From the NCBI GenBank assembly GCA_026418015.1, contig JAOACE010000009.1, positions 62,001 through 126,000 of the forward strand: 64,000 bases of DNA. The letters run 5' to 3'. Position numbers and translations under genes: made by a program. The notes under the pieces were generated by a model. The model saw only the letters and a program-made list of their open reading frames with translations. It was not told the origin of the DNA and ran no database searches. Below are positions 44,269 through 54,939 of this stretch, piece after piece. The stretch's first letter is position 1, and every line of letters starts with the position of its first letter. The DNA is from Leptospiraceae bacterium. GTDB taxonomy: Bacteria; Spirochaetota; Leptospiria; Leptospirales; Leptonemataceae.

Positions 44269-47200
44269 ATGCAAAACATTGCACAAGAAAAATTTTTATT
44301 CGATGAATTATTGAATCCTAATACCTTACCTCCTATAAAAGTTGTTACTGCTGCTAGTTTGTTCGATGGGCACGATGCTTCCATTAATTTAGTGCGTAGA
44401 CTCCTTGTTGCAAACGGTGCAGAAGTGATTCACTTAGGTCATAACCGATCTGTGAGAGAAATTGCAACAGCATGTATTCAAGAAGATGTAAATGCAGTAG
44501 CGGTAAGTAGTTATCAAGGTGGTCATAATGAATTTTTTCTTTATCTAAGAGAATTTTTAGACCAAAACTTTGGTAAATCCATCAAGATTTTTGGGGGTGG
44601 CGGTGGTGTAATAATTCCCGAAGAAATCAAATTCTTAGAAGCTTCTGGAATAGAAAAGATTTATTCTCCCGAAGATGGTCGTTGTCTTGGATTAAACGGA
44701 ATGATTCAAGATTTATTAAAACGATGTAGTCATTTTCAGTTTGATTCCGAAGATGAACTAAATCAATTTATAACTAAACAAAATCCTTTGGATTCTTATC
44801 GATACATTGCGCGAATACTTACCCTGTTAGAAAATGGCATTTCTATTTTTAATATTACACCCCGAGAAAAAAACAAAAAAGCTATTGTTATAGGTATTAC
44901 TGGTACAGGTGGTGCAGGCAAAAGTAGTTTAACTGATGAAATTATTCAAAGATTTTTATATTATTTTCCTAACTTTAAAATTGCTATATTATCCATCGAT
45001 CCTACGAAACGAAAAACAGGTGGTGCATTATTAGGCGATAGAATTCGAATGAATTCCATCTACCATCCCAACATCTTTATGAGAAGTTTAGCAACAAGAA
45101 ACTTACATTCTGCGATAAATCAGCAATTAAACCTAATGCTGGACTTTCTGAATGATTATTTTGATTTTATCGTCATAGAAACAGCGGGAATTGGACAATC
45201 CGATTCTTCTATCGTAGACTTTTGCGATATTTCCATTTATGTAATGACGCCAGAATATGGAGCTCCCATGCAATTAGAAAAAATCGATATGTTAGACTAT
45301 GCAGACATGATTGCAATCAATAAATTCGATAAAGCAGGTAGTCTTGATTCCCTACGCGAAGTTCGAAAACAATTCAAAAGAAGTAGAAATCTTTTCCATC
45401 TAAAAGACGAAGAATTACCCATCTTTGGAACGATTGCAAGCCAATTCCAAGACCCAGGAATAAACGGACTTTTTTATTATCTTATTCAGCTCATCAACCA
45501 AAGGTTTAACAAAGCGTTGGAATGTGATATTTCTTCGCGTTCTGTTTATTCTTCTAAAAAAGCTCTTATACCCGAAAATCGCATTCATTATTTAAGAGAA
45601 ATCAAAGAAACCATCGAAAAATACCACCAAAAAACCCAAGAAAATTCAAGAATATTGCAAAGATATTATCAATTAAATGGAGCATACAATTATTTTAAAG
45701 ATCAAAAAAATTCAAACGAAATACTCGAATCCATCGAAAAAGAAATTCAAAATTTAAAAAATCAAATCGAAGAAAATTTATCCCAAGAAGAAAAAGATTG
45801 GATTTTCCATTGGAATAATAAAAAAAATCAGTTTAAACAAAACGAATATAAAATCAAAATTCGCGATAAAGAGATAACTTATACACTCTACGAAGAATCG
45901 CTTTCGCACTTAAAAATGCCGAAGATTAGCACTCCCAATTTTAGCGATTTAGGCGATATCTATCGATGGATTCGTAAAGAAAATTTTCCTGGATTTTTTC
46001 CTTTTACAGCAGGAATATATCCATTTAAAAGAAAAGACGAAGACCCAACAAGAATGTTTGCAGGCGAAGGAACTCCTACAAGAACCAATAAACGATTTCA
46101 TTATTTATGCAAGGATTCTGAATATTCGCGTTTATCTACTGCCTTCGATTCTGTTACACTCTATGGCGAAGATCCCGACACAAGACCCGATATCTACGGA
46201 AAGATTGGTAATGCTGGTGTTTCTGTATGCACACTCGACGATATGAAAAAGCTTTATGCTGGGTTTGATCTGTGCAACCCAAATACATCTGTTTCGATGA
46301 CGATTAATGGTCCTGCTCCCATCATTCTTGCAATGTTTTTTAACACAGCCATCGATCAACAAGTCGAAAAATATTTACTATCCATCGGAGAAAGCGATAA
46401 ATTAAAAAAATACGATTCTATCGATCTAAATTTACCACACTATAAAAGAGCAATTAAAACCAACGGACAACTGTTCGGTTATGGCACAATTGGAACATTA
46501 GGAGAACAATTAGTAGAAAAAGAAACTTACGAAAAAATCAAATCCGACACATTAAAAAAAATACGCGGAACTGTGCAAGCAGACATCCTAAAAGAAGATA
46601 TGGCACAAAACACCTGTATTTTTTCTATCGAATTTGCACTAAGAATGATGGCAGATGTTCAAGAATACTACATACAAAACCAAATCAAAAATCATTATTC
46701 GATTAGTATTTCTGGATACCATATAGCCGAAGCAGGAGCAAACCCCATTACCCAATTGGCTTTTACCCTTGCAAATGGTTTTACCTATGTGGAATATTAT
46801 TTATCTCGCGGTATGCAAATCAACGATTTTGTACCAAATTTTTCTTTCTTCTTTTCCAACGGAATGGACCCAGAATATTCTGTTATTGGTCGTGTTGCCA
46901 GAAGAATTTGGGCAATTGCAATGAAGTATTACTACAATGCTGATGAACGATCCCAAAAATTAAAATATCATATACAAACTTCGGGAAGAAGTTTACATGC
47001 GATGGAGATTGATTTTAACGACATTCGCACTACTCTACAAGCACTTATAGCAATTTATGATCGTTGCAATTCCTTACATACAAATGCTTATGACGAAGCA
47101 ATCACCACACCAACAGAAGAATCTGTTCGAAGAGCATTGGCAATTCAGCTCATCATTAACAAAGAATTTGGGTTAAACAAAAACGATAATCCTTTACAAG

Positions 47201-47673
47201 GAAGCTTTATAATAGAAGAACTTACCGATTTAGTAGAAAAAGCTGTATTAGATGAATTCGAGAATTTATCCAAAAGAGGTGGCGTTATTGGGGCAATGGA
47301 ATTGATGTATCAGAGAAATAAAATACAAGAAGAATCTCTCTATTATGAACACCTAAAACACACCGGAGAAATTCCCATTATCGGTGTAAATACATTTATC
47401 AACCCAAATCCAACCAATATCCATGTAGAACTTGCAAGAAGTACGGATTTGGAAAAAAAAGAACAAATAGAAAACCTTCGAGCATTCCAAAGACGAAACG
47501 AAAAAATTGCTCCAATTAAATTAAAACAACTACAATCGATTGCAAAAAATTCCTATCCCAACAAACCCTATAATACCTTCGAAGAACTAATGGAAACAGT
47601 CAAATATTGTTCTCTTGGACAAATTACCCATGCATTATACGAAATCGGAGGCCAATATAGAAGAAATATGTAA
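44269..47673 (+). CDS. icmF: Fused isobutyryl-CoA mutase IcmF (B12 domain, G-protein chaperone and mutase)
   Basis: 1134 aa from the ATG at 44269, preferred over GTG 44263 because of the Shine-Dalgarno spacing. The B12-binding domain (about 20-150) carries the base-off motif [10 protein letters not shown] MeaB-like GTPase (about 200-400) has [27 protein letters not shown] and INKFDKAG. The mutase TIM barrel starts with [20 protein letters not shown] and [17 protein letters not shown]. The Phe after IYP and the [15 protein letters not shown] stretch are typical of IcmF, not methylmalonyl-CoA mutase (RGPYATMY). It interconverts isobutyryl-CoA and butyryl-CoA, possibly also isovaleryl/pivalyl-CoA. 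Confidence 0.93.
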   Translation: MQNIAQEKFLFDELLNPNTLPPIKVVTAASLFDGHDASINLVRRLLVANGAEVIHLGHNRSVREIATACIQEDVNAVAVSSYQGGHNEFFLYLREFLDQNFGKSIKIFGGGGGVIIPEEIKFLEASGIEKIYSPEDGRCLGLNGMIQDLLKRCSHFQFDSEDELNQFITKQNPLDSYRYIARILTLLENGISIFNITPREKNKKAIVIGITGTGGAGKSSLTDEIIQRFLYYFPNFKIAILSIDPTKRKTGGALLGDRIRMNSIYHPNIFMRSLATRNLHSAINQQLNLMLDFLNDYFDFIVIETAGIGQSDSSIVDFCDISIYVMTPEYGAPMQLEKIDMLDYADMIAINKFDKAGSLDSLREVRKQFKRSRNLFHLKDEELPIFGTIASQFQDPGINGLFYYLIQLINQRFNKALECDISSRSVYSSKKALIPENRIHYLREIKETIEKYHQKTQENSRILQRYYQLNGAYNYFKDQKNSNEILESIEKEIQNLKNQIEENLSQEEKDWIFHWNNKKNQFKQNEYKIKIRDKEITYTLYEESLSHLKMPKISTPNFSDLGDIYRWIRKENFPGFFPFTAGIYPFKRKDEDPTRMFAGEGTPTRTNKRFHYLCKDSEYSRLSTAFDSVTLYGEDPDTRPDIYGKIGNAGVSVCTLDDMKKLYAGFDLCNPNTSVSMTINGPAPIILAMFFNTAIDQQVEKYLLSIGESDKLKKYDSIDLNLPHYKRAIKTNGQLFGYGTIGTLGEQLVEKETYEKIKSDTLKKIRGTVQADILKEDMAQNTCIFSIEFALRMMADVQEYYIQNQIKNHYSISISGYHIAEAGANPITQLAFTLANGFTYVEYYLSRGMQINDFVPNFSFFFSNGMDPEYSVIGRVARRIWAIAMKYYYNADERSQKLKYHIQTSGRSLHAMEIDFNDIRTTLQALIAIYDRCNSLHTNAYDEAITTPTEESVRRALAIQLIINKEFGLNKNDNPLQGSFIIEELTDLVEKAVLDEFENLSKRGGVIGAMELMYQRNKIQEESLYYEHLKHTGEIPIIGVNTFINPNPTNIHVELARSTDLEKKEQIENLRAFQRRNEKIAPIKLKQLQSIAKNSYPNKPYNTFEELMETVKYCSLGQITHALYEIGGQYRRNM

Positions 47674-47708
47674 ACTTGCCTAAATTTGCTTTTATGTTTT
47701 GAGTTGCT

Positions 47709-47775
47709 TTTTTTATATTCGGTTGATTTACGTTTTTTTAAAAACTTAGTTTTTTTCTCCAATTTTGATTTTATT
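47709..47775 (+). repeat. ~67-bp direct repeat, copy A
   Basis: Nearly identical to 48609-48675, both containing TATTCGGTTGATTTACG followed by T7, A3-5 and TTTTTTTCTCCAAT. The two copies lie 900 bp apart on either side of the NifX-like gene. Confidence 0.85.
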
Positions 47776-47973
47776 TATATTGAAATAGATCAACGATTGA
47801 TTTTAACATTTTTAAAAGAATGCCACACAACATTTTTTTGTATAACTCAAACGAATAATAAAATAATATTATAAAAATACAATATAATAAAAGTTTAAGA
47901 TTTCTAAATTGTAATTTTGAATGCAAAATTTTACAATTATAGAGAAAAAATTTTCTATGTTAAGATTAAACCG

Positions 47974-48002
47974 TTGTCAATTCTTAGATTTTATTGTATA
48001 TT
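47974..48002 (+). promoter_or_regulatory. Sigma70 promoter of the NifX-like gene
   Basis: TTGTCA (47974-47979), a 17-bp spacer, then TATATT (47997-48002). The leader is about 45 bases and ends in the strong Shine-Dalgarno AAGGAGG. Confidence 0.65.
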
Positions 48003-48055
48003 ATTTTTAAATTCTCAAAGTAAGAAATTTGAGTTAATATATTAAGGAGGAAAAA

Positions 48056-48529
48056 ATGATCGCATTAGATTTAGATGAAAGTATAGTAAATCAAGAAGGA
48101 AAGTATAATGGTTATGTAGCAATTCCAATAAAAGCTCCTAAAGAAAACCAACCAATCATGATCTCTCCACTTTTTGGAAAGGTGAAATTTTTTGCATTAT
48201 ACGACAAAAACTTAAAAAAAATTGAAATTGCGAAAAATTCTTTAAATAGAGGTGGTGCAATAACTCGTTTTTTAAACATTCTCGGAATTAAAGAAATCAT
48301 TACTCTTCATATGGGAGAAGGTGCTTACAAGATGGCTGTTTCTTCTGGAATGAAAGTTTATTTTGCACAAGAAGATAAGCAAACATTAGAGGAAGTTATA
48401 TCAAAATTCGAATCAAATCAACTTCCCTTAATCACAGAAGAAAATTTTGAGCTTTTAAATCAATTTGGCTGTGGCAACCATCATCACCATGAACATCAAC
48501 ATGATCATCATCACCATCACCATGGATGA
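48056..48529 (+). CDS. NifX/NafY-type (dinitrogenase cofactor-binding fold) protein with His-rich tail
   Basis: 157 aa. The fold signatures are AIPI, SPLFGKVKFFALYD, GGAITRFLNILGIKEII and GAYKMAVSSGMKVYFA (about 20-125). The C-terminus is CGNHHHHEHQHDHHHHHHG, a clear metal-binding tail. No nitrogenase genes are visible, and the family also occurs in organisms without nitrogen fixation, with roles in metal or iron-sulfur handling. Ni, Zn or Co binding is an inference. It is flanked by two copies of a ~67-bp direct repeat. Confidence 0.83.
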   Translation: MIALDLDESIVNQEGKYNGYVAIPIKAPKENQPIMISPLFGKVKFFALYDKNLKKIEIAKNSLNRGGAITRFLNILGIKEIITLHMGEGAYKMAVSSGMKVYFAQEDKQTLEEVISKFESNQLPLITEENFELLNQFGCGNHHHHEHQHDHHHHHHG

Positions 48530-48608
48530 TTAAGAATCTACGTAAATAAATATTTTTTTTCTAAATGCTGTTTCCTTACAACTTCAAACGTAAGGGAAAG
48601 CATACTAT

Positions 48609-48675
48609 TTTTTTATATTCGGTTGATTTACGTTTTTTTAAAATCTCAGTTTTTTTCTCCAATCTTGATTTTAAT
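48609..48675 (+). repeat. ~67-bp direct repeat, copy B
   Basis: Matches 47709-47775, same orientation, with small differences in the A/T runs. It lies between the NifX-like gene and the SpoIIE-type gene. Confidence 0.85.
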
Positions 48676-48746
48676 TTATTGATATTGAGTCTCAATATCA
48701 TTGACAAATCAACCTTTAATTTTAATCTGTCCTTAGGAGATATTGT

Positions 48747-50408
48747 ATGAATTTTAAAACGCAACATCCTTTGATCATTTTTTTGGTAGTTATTTTAATT
48801 TATGAATTTTTGACTTATTATCAATCCGTAGAAAAAACCCAAAAGATTCTACAAAAAATCGAAAAACAAATGCTTTATAAAAATGACCTAGAATTAATAG
48901 AAAATTATCTTCTGGGAATCTTACACGATAAAAATATTCAATCAATTCACCTTTCTGTGGAAGCAAATAAAAATATCGTCTTATTCAGTGAACAAAACGA
49001 TAGTTGGTACGAAGCCATTCTAGAAGCTTTTTATTTCATAAGAACCATCCAAGTACAAAGGGATTTCAACATCAATCATATAAAAGGGACACTTACGATA
49101 TTTTGGTATAATAAAAACTTTTATTTGTATCAATATCTATTTTTATTTATAATCATCCTATATGCATTATTTTATTTTTACAACGTTTCAAGATCGCACA
49201 AAAAACAAATCATCGACTCTTATAACGAAATTAAATCATTAAAATTTCAACAAGATGCTGATTATTTTCTTACTACACTTTTATTAAACCCTTTTTTTGC
49301 TTTTGGATCAAAATCAGAATTTTATGAAATTAAATATTACTTAAAACAAAAAAATGAATTTCAACATAAAAATAAGTTTTATCAAATAGGAGGAGATTTT
49401 ATCTTTTTAAAAGATATTATCATTAACAACCAAAAGTTTATTTTTTTTATAAACGCAGATGCAATGGGAAAATCATTACAAGGAGCCAATGGTGTTTTAA
49501 TCTTGGGAACAATTCTTTCTACTTTTCTAAAACGATTCGAATTAAACCATATAAAAATTTCTTACCCAGAGTTTTTTCTAAAAAACTTATGTTTAGAAAT
49601 CCAAGAAATGTTCGAATCTTTCGAAGGTTCTATGCTAATCTCTGGTATTTTTGGACTTATAGACGAAAAGCGAAATATCTTGTATTTTATTAATTTTGAA
49701 CATCCATTTCCCATTGTTTACAGAAATCAAAAAGGATTTTTTATCGGAGAGCATGTGTTAAGGAAATTAGGAACGCCCAATATTTTTCAAGAAGAATTCT
49801 TGGTAGAAATTTTTGTCTTAAAGGAAAATGATGTATTAATCATTGGTTCTGATGGAAAAGATGATGTAGAAATTCAAAAAAATGGTATATACACAATTAA
49901 CACCGAAAAAGACTTCTTTCTAAAAATAGTAGAAAATTCATTGGGAAATTTTGAAAATATAGTTATTCAGCTAAGGAATTCTGGAACAATCAAAGATGAT
50001 CTTTCCCTTCTTTATTTTAAAAATTTACTTGTTGATTCTGATTTTTCAATACACTTAGAAAAAAGGTTGGAAATCATTAAAAAAACCATTAAAAAATCTT
50101 TGTTTAGTAAAAATTACGAAGATGCTCTTTTCTACTTAAAAGAAATAATAATGGATTATTATTTTGATAATGATGTTTTATTGTATTATTTGTATACATT
50201 AACAAAATTAAAAAAATATCAAGAAGCCATTGAATTTGGAAACATCTTATTAGTTAGGAAGTTTGATAACCCTCTTATTTTTAACCTGCTTCTAAAGTGT
50301 TATATTGCAGAAAATCAAAAAACCCAAGCAAGAGAAATTTACAAAAAGCTAAAAACCCTTTACCCAGATCAACCTATTTTGATTCGAAAAGAAAAAAAGA
50401 CCAGTTAG
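48747..50408 (+). CDS. Membrane-bound SpoIIE/RsbU-type PP2C phosphatase with TPR-like tail
   Basis: 553 aa. Two N-terminal membrane helices (about 8-25 and 127-148) enclose an extracytoplasmic sensor domain of about 100 residues. The phosphatase domain (about 205-430) keeps YQIGGDFIFLKD, INADAMGKSLQGANG and IIGSDGKDD, i.e. the Gly-Gly-Asp, Asp-x-Met-Gly and Ser-Asp-Gly metal sites. Two or three TPR-like helical pairs end the protein (YEDALFYLKEII, YQEAIEFGNILL, TQAREIYKKLKTLYP). It probably acts on an anti-sigma-factor antagonist, none of which is nearby. AGGAG precedes the ATG. Confidence 0.85.
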   Translation: MNFKTQHPLIIFLVVILIYEFLTYYQSVEKTQKILQKIEKQMLYKNDLELIENYLLGILHDKNIQSIHLSVEANKNIVLFSEQNDSWYEAILEAFYFIRTIQVQRDFNINHIKGTLTIFWYNKNFYLYQYLFLFIIILYALFYFYNVSRSHKKQIIDSYNEIKSLKFQQDADYFLTTLLLNPFFAFGSKSEFYEIKYYLKQKNEFQHKNKFYQIGGDFIFLKDIIINNQKFIFFINADAMGKSLQGANGVLILGTILSTFLKRFELNHIKISYPEFFLKNLCLEIQEMFESFEGSMLISGIFGLIDEKRNILYFINFEHPFPIVYRNQKGFFIGEHVLRKLGTPNIFQEEFLVEIFVLKENDVLIIGSDGKDDVEIQKNGIYTINTEKDFFLKIVENSLGNFENIVIQLRNSGTIKDDLSLLYFKNLLVDSDFSIHLEKRLEIIKKTIKKSLFSKNYEDALFYLKEIIMDYYFDNDVLLYYLYTLTKLKKYQEAIEFGNILLVRKFDNPLIFNLLLKCYIAENQKTQAREIYKKLKTLYPDQPILIRKEKKTS

Positions 50409-50421
50409 AGAAGGCTGGTCT
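50398..50421. terminator. Bidirectional terminator between SpoIIE-type gene and dps
   Basis: Stem AGACCAG/CTGGTCT (50398-50404 with 50415-50421). On the - strand it is followed by a T7 run, a strong terminator for dps. On the + strand it is followed by AATGATTTTTATT. Confidence 0.75.
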
Positions 50422-50429
50422 AATGATTT

Positions 50430-50900
50430 TTATTCTATGGTTGCTCTTAACATCCAAGCTGTCTTTTCGTGAGCATCCAATCGCTGTGTTAATAGATCTA
50501 CTGTTGCTTCGTCATTGGATTCTTCTGCAATAGAAAAATTATCTCGAATAAATTGAATGATCTTTTCGTGATCTTGAATTAAATTTTTAAGCATTTCTTC
50601 TGCTTTGGGGATTTTATCGTCGTCTTTTATCGATGTTAGCTGAGATAATTCTTTGTAAGAAGATGGAGCATATTCACCAAGAGATCGAATTCTTTCTGCA
50701 ATTAAATCGATGGTATTCCATAATTCTGTGTATTGTTGCATAAACATTGCATGCAATGTCTGAAACATCATCCCCGTTACATTCCAATGATAAGTATGTG
50801 TCTTAAAGTAAAGAAAATAAGTATCTGCCAACAATTTTTTTAAAACCTCTACTACCTTTTTTCTCGAATCATCGCTGATTCCAATATTGATTGTTTTCAT
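50430..50900 (-). CDS. dps: Dps ferritin-like DNA-protection protein
   Basis: 156 aa four-helix protein that oxidises and stores iron and protects DNA. The intersubunit ferroxidase ligands are in [12 protein letters not shown] (His) and [17 protein letters not shown] (Asp and Glu). There is no long Lys-rich N-terminal tail, so DNA binding may be weak. The ~240 bases upstream are AT-rich and shared with the divergent dehydrogenase gene. No clear PerR or Fur box is seen. Confidence 0.94.
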   Translation of the reverse strand: MKTINIGISDDSRKKVVEVLKKLLADTYFLYFKTHTYHWNVTGMMFQTLHAMFMQQYTELWNTIDLIAERIRSLGEYAPSSYKELSQLTSIKDDDKIPKAEEMLKNLIQDHEKIIQFIRDNFSIAEESNDEATVDLLTQRLDAHEKTAWMLRATIE

Positions 50901-51145
50901 AATTTCTATTTAAATTCATTTTAAACATTTGTCAATAACTTTTTATATATTTTTTCAATTATTTTATTTTTATATAGAATTTATTTATTTTTAGAATTGT
51001 TATAAATAAAGTTTGTTATTTTAAGATAACATAATACTAAACAATCTCTATACTAATGGGATTTACAATTATCATAAGAATATAAAGATTTTGACATATA
51101 AGTTTTTATTAAAACTTTGACAAAAAACAAATAAAGGAGTTGGAT

Positions 51146-52450
51146 GTGAAAGAATTCAAAACTGTCACAGTTCTTGGTGCAAACGGTACCATGGGAGCTG
51201 GAAGTGCTGCCATATTAGCTGCTTTTGGTAATCTTAAAGTTTATATGATTGCTCGAACATTGGATAAAGCTCAAGAAGGGATAGAAAAAGCAGTAGAATC
51301 TGTTCGTTCTGATATCATAAGACAAAATATGATCCCAGCTACTTATGATGACCTCGAAAAATGTGTAGCAGAAAGTGACTGGGTATTCGAAGCAGTTGCG
51401 GAAAGCTACGAAGCAAAGCTGCCCATTAATCAAAGAATTGCGAAAGCAAGAAAACCAGGTACACTTGTCTCCACTGTTAGCTCTGGTCTATCCATAGAAA
51501 AGTTAGCAAACATGTTCGACGAAGATGGGAAAAAACACTACTATGGTACCCATTTTTTTAATCCTCCGTACAAACTTGTTCTCTGCGAATTGATTACCCA
51601 TCCTGCTAACGATCCCAATTATACAAAAGCATTAGCAGAATATCTAGAAAAAAAATTAGTTCGCCATGTAGTAATCTGTAATGATAGACCAGGATTTGCA
51701 GGAAATAGAATTGGATTCCAATTTATGAACGAAGCTGCCATTGTTGCAGAAAAGAAAAAAAACGAAGGGGGAATCTATTTAATCGATCAAATGCTATCGG
51801 GTTATACTGGTAGAGCCATGAGCCCATTAGCCACAGTAGATTTAGTAGGATTAGATGTTCACAAAGCAATTGTAGATAACATCTACGAAAACACAAAAGA
51901 TGTTGCACACGAAACATTTAAATTACCTTCTTTTATGCAAAAATTGATCGATCAAGGTGCTTTAGGAAATAAAGCAGGAAAAGGTCTCTACAAAAGAGAA
52001 AAAAACGAAGAAGGAAAAACCATTCTAAGGGTTTACAATATAGACAAAAATGATTATGAACTTCCACCACAAATTGATCTAAGCTTTAAGAATAAAGCGA
52101 TGGAATACGTTAAAGAATCAAACTATCGAGGATTGGCAAATCATATTAAAAATTCTTCTGGAAGTGAAGCAGAATTAGTTCGTTATTTTATTGCGAGATA
52201 CATTTCTTATTCCTTGTTTTTAGTTCCCGAAGTTACAGATATAAAAGGTGTAGATGGTGCAATGGGATTTGGTTTTAACTGGGTTCCTCCAACAGCTTGG
52301 GTGGACTTATTAGGTGGTGTAGAAGAAACCAAAAAATTTATCGAAAAAGCAAACCTACCTGTTCCCGATGCATTAAAACAATTAAGTGGTTCTAATGTGT
52401 ATACTTTAAAAAACAAACTCGATTATAGACAACTTTTTAGAGCAAATTAA
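51146..52450 (+). CDS. 3-hydroxyacyl-CoA dehydrogenase
   Basis: 434 aa. The NAD-binding domain begins [19 protein letters not shown], followed by [24 protein letters not shown] and the catalytic His in [16 protein letters not shown] (about 133-148). A C-terminal 3HCDH domain follows, with [19 protein letters not shown] and a second helical region. The start is GTG 51146, six bases after AAAGGAG; the TTG at 51140 would touch the Shine-Dalgarno. It resembles the N-terminal dehydrogenase half of FadB/FadN-type enzymes, without a crotonase part. It acts in beta-oxidation or butanoate metabolism. Confidence 0.9.
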   Translation: MKEFKTVTVLGANGTMGAGSAAILAAFGNLKVYMIARTLDKAQEGIEKAVESVRSDIIRQNMIPATYDDLEKCVAESDWVFEAVAESYEAKLPINQRIAKARKPGTLVSTVSSGLSIEKLANMFDEDGKKHYYGTHFFNPPYKLVLCELITHPANDPNYTKALAEYLEKKLVRHVVICNDRPGFAGNRIGFQFMNEAAIVAEKKKNEGGIYLIDQMLSGYTGRAMSPLATVDLVGLDVHKAIVDNIYENTKDVAHETFKLPSFMQKLIDQGALGNKAGKGLYKREKNEEGKTILRVYNIDKNDYELPPQIDLSFKNKAMEYVKESNYRGLANHIKNSSGSEAELVRYFIARYISYSLFLVPEVTDIKGVDGAMGFGFNWVPPTAWVDLLGGVEETKKFIEKANLPVPDALKQLSGSNVYTLKNKLDYRQLFRAN

Positions 52451-52454
52451 ACTT

Positions 52455-52481
52455 TTTGGCATAGGGATTTCCTATGCCAAA
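52455..52481 (+). terminator. Hairpin after the 3-hydroxyacyl-CoA dehydrogenase gene
   Basis: Perfect 11-bp stem TTTGGCATAGG/CCTATGCCAAA with a 5-base loop. It is followed by TTCTCTTC, a weak T stretch. It sits just before the GT2 start at 52490. Confidence 0.65.
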
Positions 52482-52489
52482 TTCTCTTC

Positions 52490-53383
52490 ATGCTTCCTGT
52501 ATCAGCAATTATAATTGATCACACTCGCGAAAGAATTCCGTTATTAATTGGTGCCATAGAATCCATTCTAAACAATACTGTACTACCATCAGAAATTCTT
52601 GTTGTGGTTGATCTATCGCAAGAAGACTACCCACTCTATTTAGAAGATATAAAAAAATTTCCCTTGTTTAACTATCCCTTAGTTCGTTTTTATCGAAATG
52701 AGCATGCGAAAGGACCAGCAGGTGCACGAAATTATGCAATAAAATTAGCTCAATACGAATGGTTAGCCTTTTTGGATTCGGACGATTTATGGCACAAAGA
52801 AAAGTTGTTTTATCAATGGAATTTTATGCAAAAAAGGCCATTTTTAAAAGCTTCGCATACAAGAGAATTGTGGCTTAAAAATCAACAAGTTGTACAAACT
52901 CCCAAACGATTAGAATCTGGCACAGGTAAGTTTTTAATCGAAGCCTTTCGCCATTGTTTAATTTCTATGAGTTCGATTTTGATCAAAAAGCAAGTTTTTT
53001 TCGAAATCGGTGGTTTCGACGAAAAACTATTAGCAGCAGAAGATTATGATTTTTGGTTAAGATATTTGATCCAATATCCCATTGGTTTAGTACCTAATAT
53101 CAACAATCAACCTCCTACGATAAAACGATCTGGTGGTTGGTTCCAAACAAGTATGACAAAAAATATCGATGTTTATAGAATGTATTCATTAATAAAAATT
53201 TATAAAAATTTTTACAATATTTTAAATACAATGGAACAAAAAGAACTGATGTTTCAGATAAAAAATCGCTTTCGAATTATAAACGAACAAAGAAAAAAAT
53301 ATATTTTTGAACCTTATATAGAAAATCTATATCAAGAAATTACAAGCGATATGGAACGTTTAAACCTATTAAACCAAATTTAA
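52490..53383 (+). CDS. Family 2 glycosyltransferase
   Basis: 297 aa GT-A fold. The N-terminal nucleotide site is VSAIIIDHTRERIPLL, then NEHAKGPAGARNYAI and the DxD-type metal motif WLAFLDSDDLWHKE (about 93-106). FDEKLLAAEDYDFWLRY holds the acceptor ED motif. The C-terminus is short and without membrane segments. The sugar and acceptor are unknown; it is probably for surface glycans. The ATG is only 9 bases after a hairpin. Confidence 0.87.
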   Translation: MLPVSAIIIDHTRERIPLLIGAIESILNNTVLPSEILVVVDLSQEDYPLYLEDIKKFPLFNYPLVRFYRNEHAKGPAGARNYAIKLAQYEWLAFLDSDDLWHKEKLFYQWNFMQKRPFLKASHTRELWLKNQQVVQTPKRLESGTGKFLIEAFRHCLISMSSILIKKQVFFEIGGFDEKLLAAEDYDFWLRYLIQYPIGLVPNINNQPPTIKRSGGWFQTSMTKNIDVYRMYSLIKIYKNFYNILNTMEQKELMFQIKNRFRIINEQRKKYIFEPYIENLYQEITSDMERLNLLNQI

Positions 53384-53458
53384 TAAAAAAATATTCATCA
53401 AAAAAGATTGAAGATAAATATTCTTTGACTTAACAGAAACAAAGAAAAGTTTTACTTT

Positions 53459-54724
53459 ATGTTTCGTGTATCGGATTTTGGGAAAAACTATCAAAAAGAT
53501 ATTGGAATCTTTAACCTGATGGAAGATCTTGATAATGCACTAAACCAAAATCCCCATATCTTGATGTTAGGTGGTGGGAATCCCGGTTTTATTCCCGAAA
53601 TACAAGAATATTTTTATAAAAAATTTCAACAATTTCTTTCTAACAAAGAAGATTTTTTTTCTGCAATAGGAATTTACGACTCTCCTTTGGGAAATATAAC
53701 ATTTCGCAAAGTATTAGCAGAATTTTTTCGTACACTTTATGGATGGAACATTACTTACGAAAATGTTGCATTAACGCATGGTAGTCAAAATGCATTTTTT
53801 ATTTTGTTCAACATTTTTTCGGGGGAGGATTCGAACCGATTGTTAAAAATTCTCTTTCCGATTTTACCAGAATACATTGGATACGAACAAGTGCCTTTAA
53901 AGACTCAGGCAATTCTATCTATAATGGGGAAAAAAATACAACAAAATGACTATTTTTTTAAATACGAAATCCATCAAGATCGTTTTATAGAAGTGCTAAA
54001 GCAACATCGCGAAGATATAGGATGCATTGCAATATCTTCCCCATCGAATCCAACAGGAAAAATCTTTTCGAAAGAAGAACTATTATTTTTAAAACAACAA
54101 TCAGAAAAATACCAAATTCCAATAATCGTTGATTCTGCTTACGGAAATCCCTTTCCCGGTATAGTATATACGAATCAGGAATTTGTTTATAGCGAAAATT
54201 TTATCTATACATTTAGTCTATCCAAAGTAGGATTACCTGGTTTACGATTAGGAATTGTTATCGCAAATTCAGAAATCATCGAGCTTATGGGTAAAATACA
54301 GGCAGTGCAGTCCCTTTCGCCATCGCGGATTGCTCCTTTTGTTTTTAAAGATGATTTTGCATCGATGGAATTCTACCAAATGTGCCATAAACATATCAAA
54401 AGCTTTTATCTAAAAAAAAGAAATTTAATTCTTGATCTGTTAAAAGAGCAACTATCCCCAGAATTAATTCAAATCCACGAATCCGAAGGAGCATTTTTCC
54501 TCTGGCTAAACTTTCCGCGATTAAAGATTTCTTCTTTAAAGCTTTACGAAATTTTAAAATCGCGTGGCCTAATCGTCGTTCCGGGAATTTATTATTATCC
54601 AGGGCTAAACTCACAAGAAAACAAAGATGGAGAAAAAAGCATTCGTATAAGCTTTTCTCAGCCCGAAGCTGTATTAACAAAAGGCATAGAAATATTGATT
54701 TCTACGATAAAAGAATTTAGTTAA
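53459..54724 (+). CDS. Class I/II aminotransferase, valine-pyruvate transaminase (AvtA)-like
   Basis: 421 aa, PLP-dependent. NPHILMLGGGNPGFIPEIQ near the N-terminus and YDSPLGNITFRKVLAEFF are typical of AvtA. THGSQNAFFILFN (PLP phosphate region), SSPSNPTGKIFSKEE and the PLP-lysine motif TFSLSKVGLPGLRLGI (about 252-267) follow. AvtA makes valine from 2-oxoisovalerate and alanine, but other branched substrates are possible. No operon partner. Confidence 0.85.
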   Translation: MFRVSDFGKNYQKDIGIFNLMEDLDNALNQNPHILMLGGGNPGFIPEIQEYFYKKFQQFLSNKEDFFSAIGIYDSPLGNITFRKVLAEFFRTLYGWNITYENVALTHGSQNAFFILFNIFSGEDSNRLLKILFPILPEYIGYEQVPLKTQAILSIMGKKIQQNDYFFKYEIHQDRFIEVLKQHREDIGCIAISSPSNPTGKIFSKEELLFLKQQSEKYQIPIIVDSAYGNPFPGIVYTNQEFVYSENFIYTFSLSKVGLPGLRLGIVIANSEIIELMGKIQAVQSLSPSRIAPFVFKDDFASMEFYQMCHKHIKSFYLKKRNLILDLLKEQLSPELIQIHESEGAFFLWLNFPRLKISSLKLYEILKSRGLIVVPGIYYYPGLNSQENKDGEKSIRISFSQPEAVLTKGIEILISTIKEFS

Positions 54725-54885
54725 GTTTGTAGACTGGGTTGAGGGAGATTAGGATCGCCTCTATAAAGAGACAACGCGAAGAAAGCGATTTATTAATTTT
54801 GTAGGTTGGTGCGATACCGCTATATTTCAATATTTTTTTAACATCAACATAAATTTTTTATAATCATCGTTTATAAACAAGAAAC

Positions 54886-54916
54886 AGCCAAAGACAATTT
54901 TTAAAAATCTTTGGCT
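54886..54916. terminator. Rho-independent terminator
   Basis: 9-bp stem AGCCAAAGA/TCTTTGGCT (54886-54894 with 54908-54916), followed on the + strand by TTTCTTAT and on the - strand by GTTTCTTGTTT. It lies between the aminotransferase gene and the H-NOX remnant and may serve either. Confidence 0.65.
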
Positions 54917-54939
54917 TTTCTTATAACTTCTGCTAATTG

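Noticed and set aside
47686-47874. Small ORFs at 47686-47874 and 48565-48750 with similar translations (FLYSVDLRFFK)
   Set aside because: The similarity is entirely due to the ~67-bp DNA repeat. There is no Shine-Dalgarno and the sequences are low complexity, so they are treated as repeat, not genes.
54396-54680. - strand ORF inside the aminotransferase gene, and similar antisense ORFs elsewhere
   Set aside because: They mirror strongly coding frames on the other strand and show no family resemblance or start signals.
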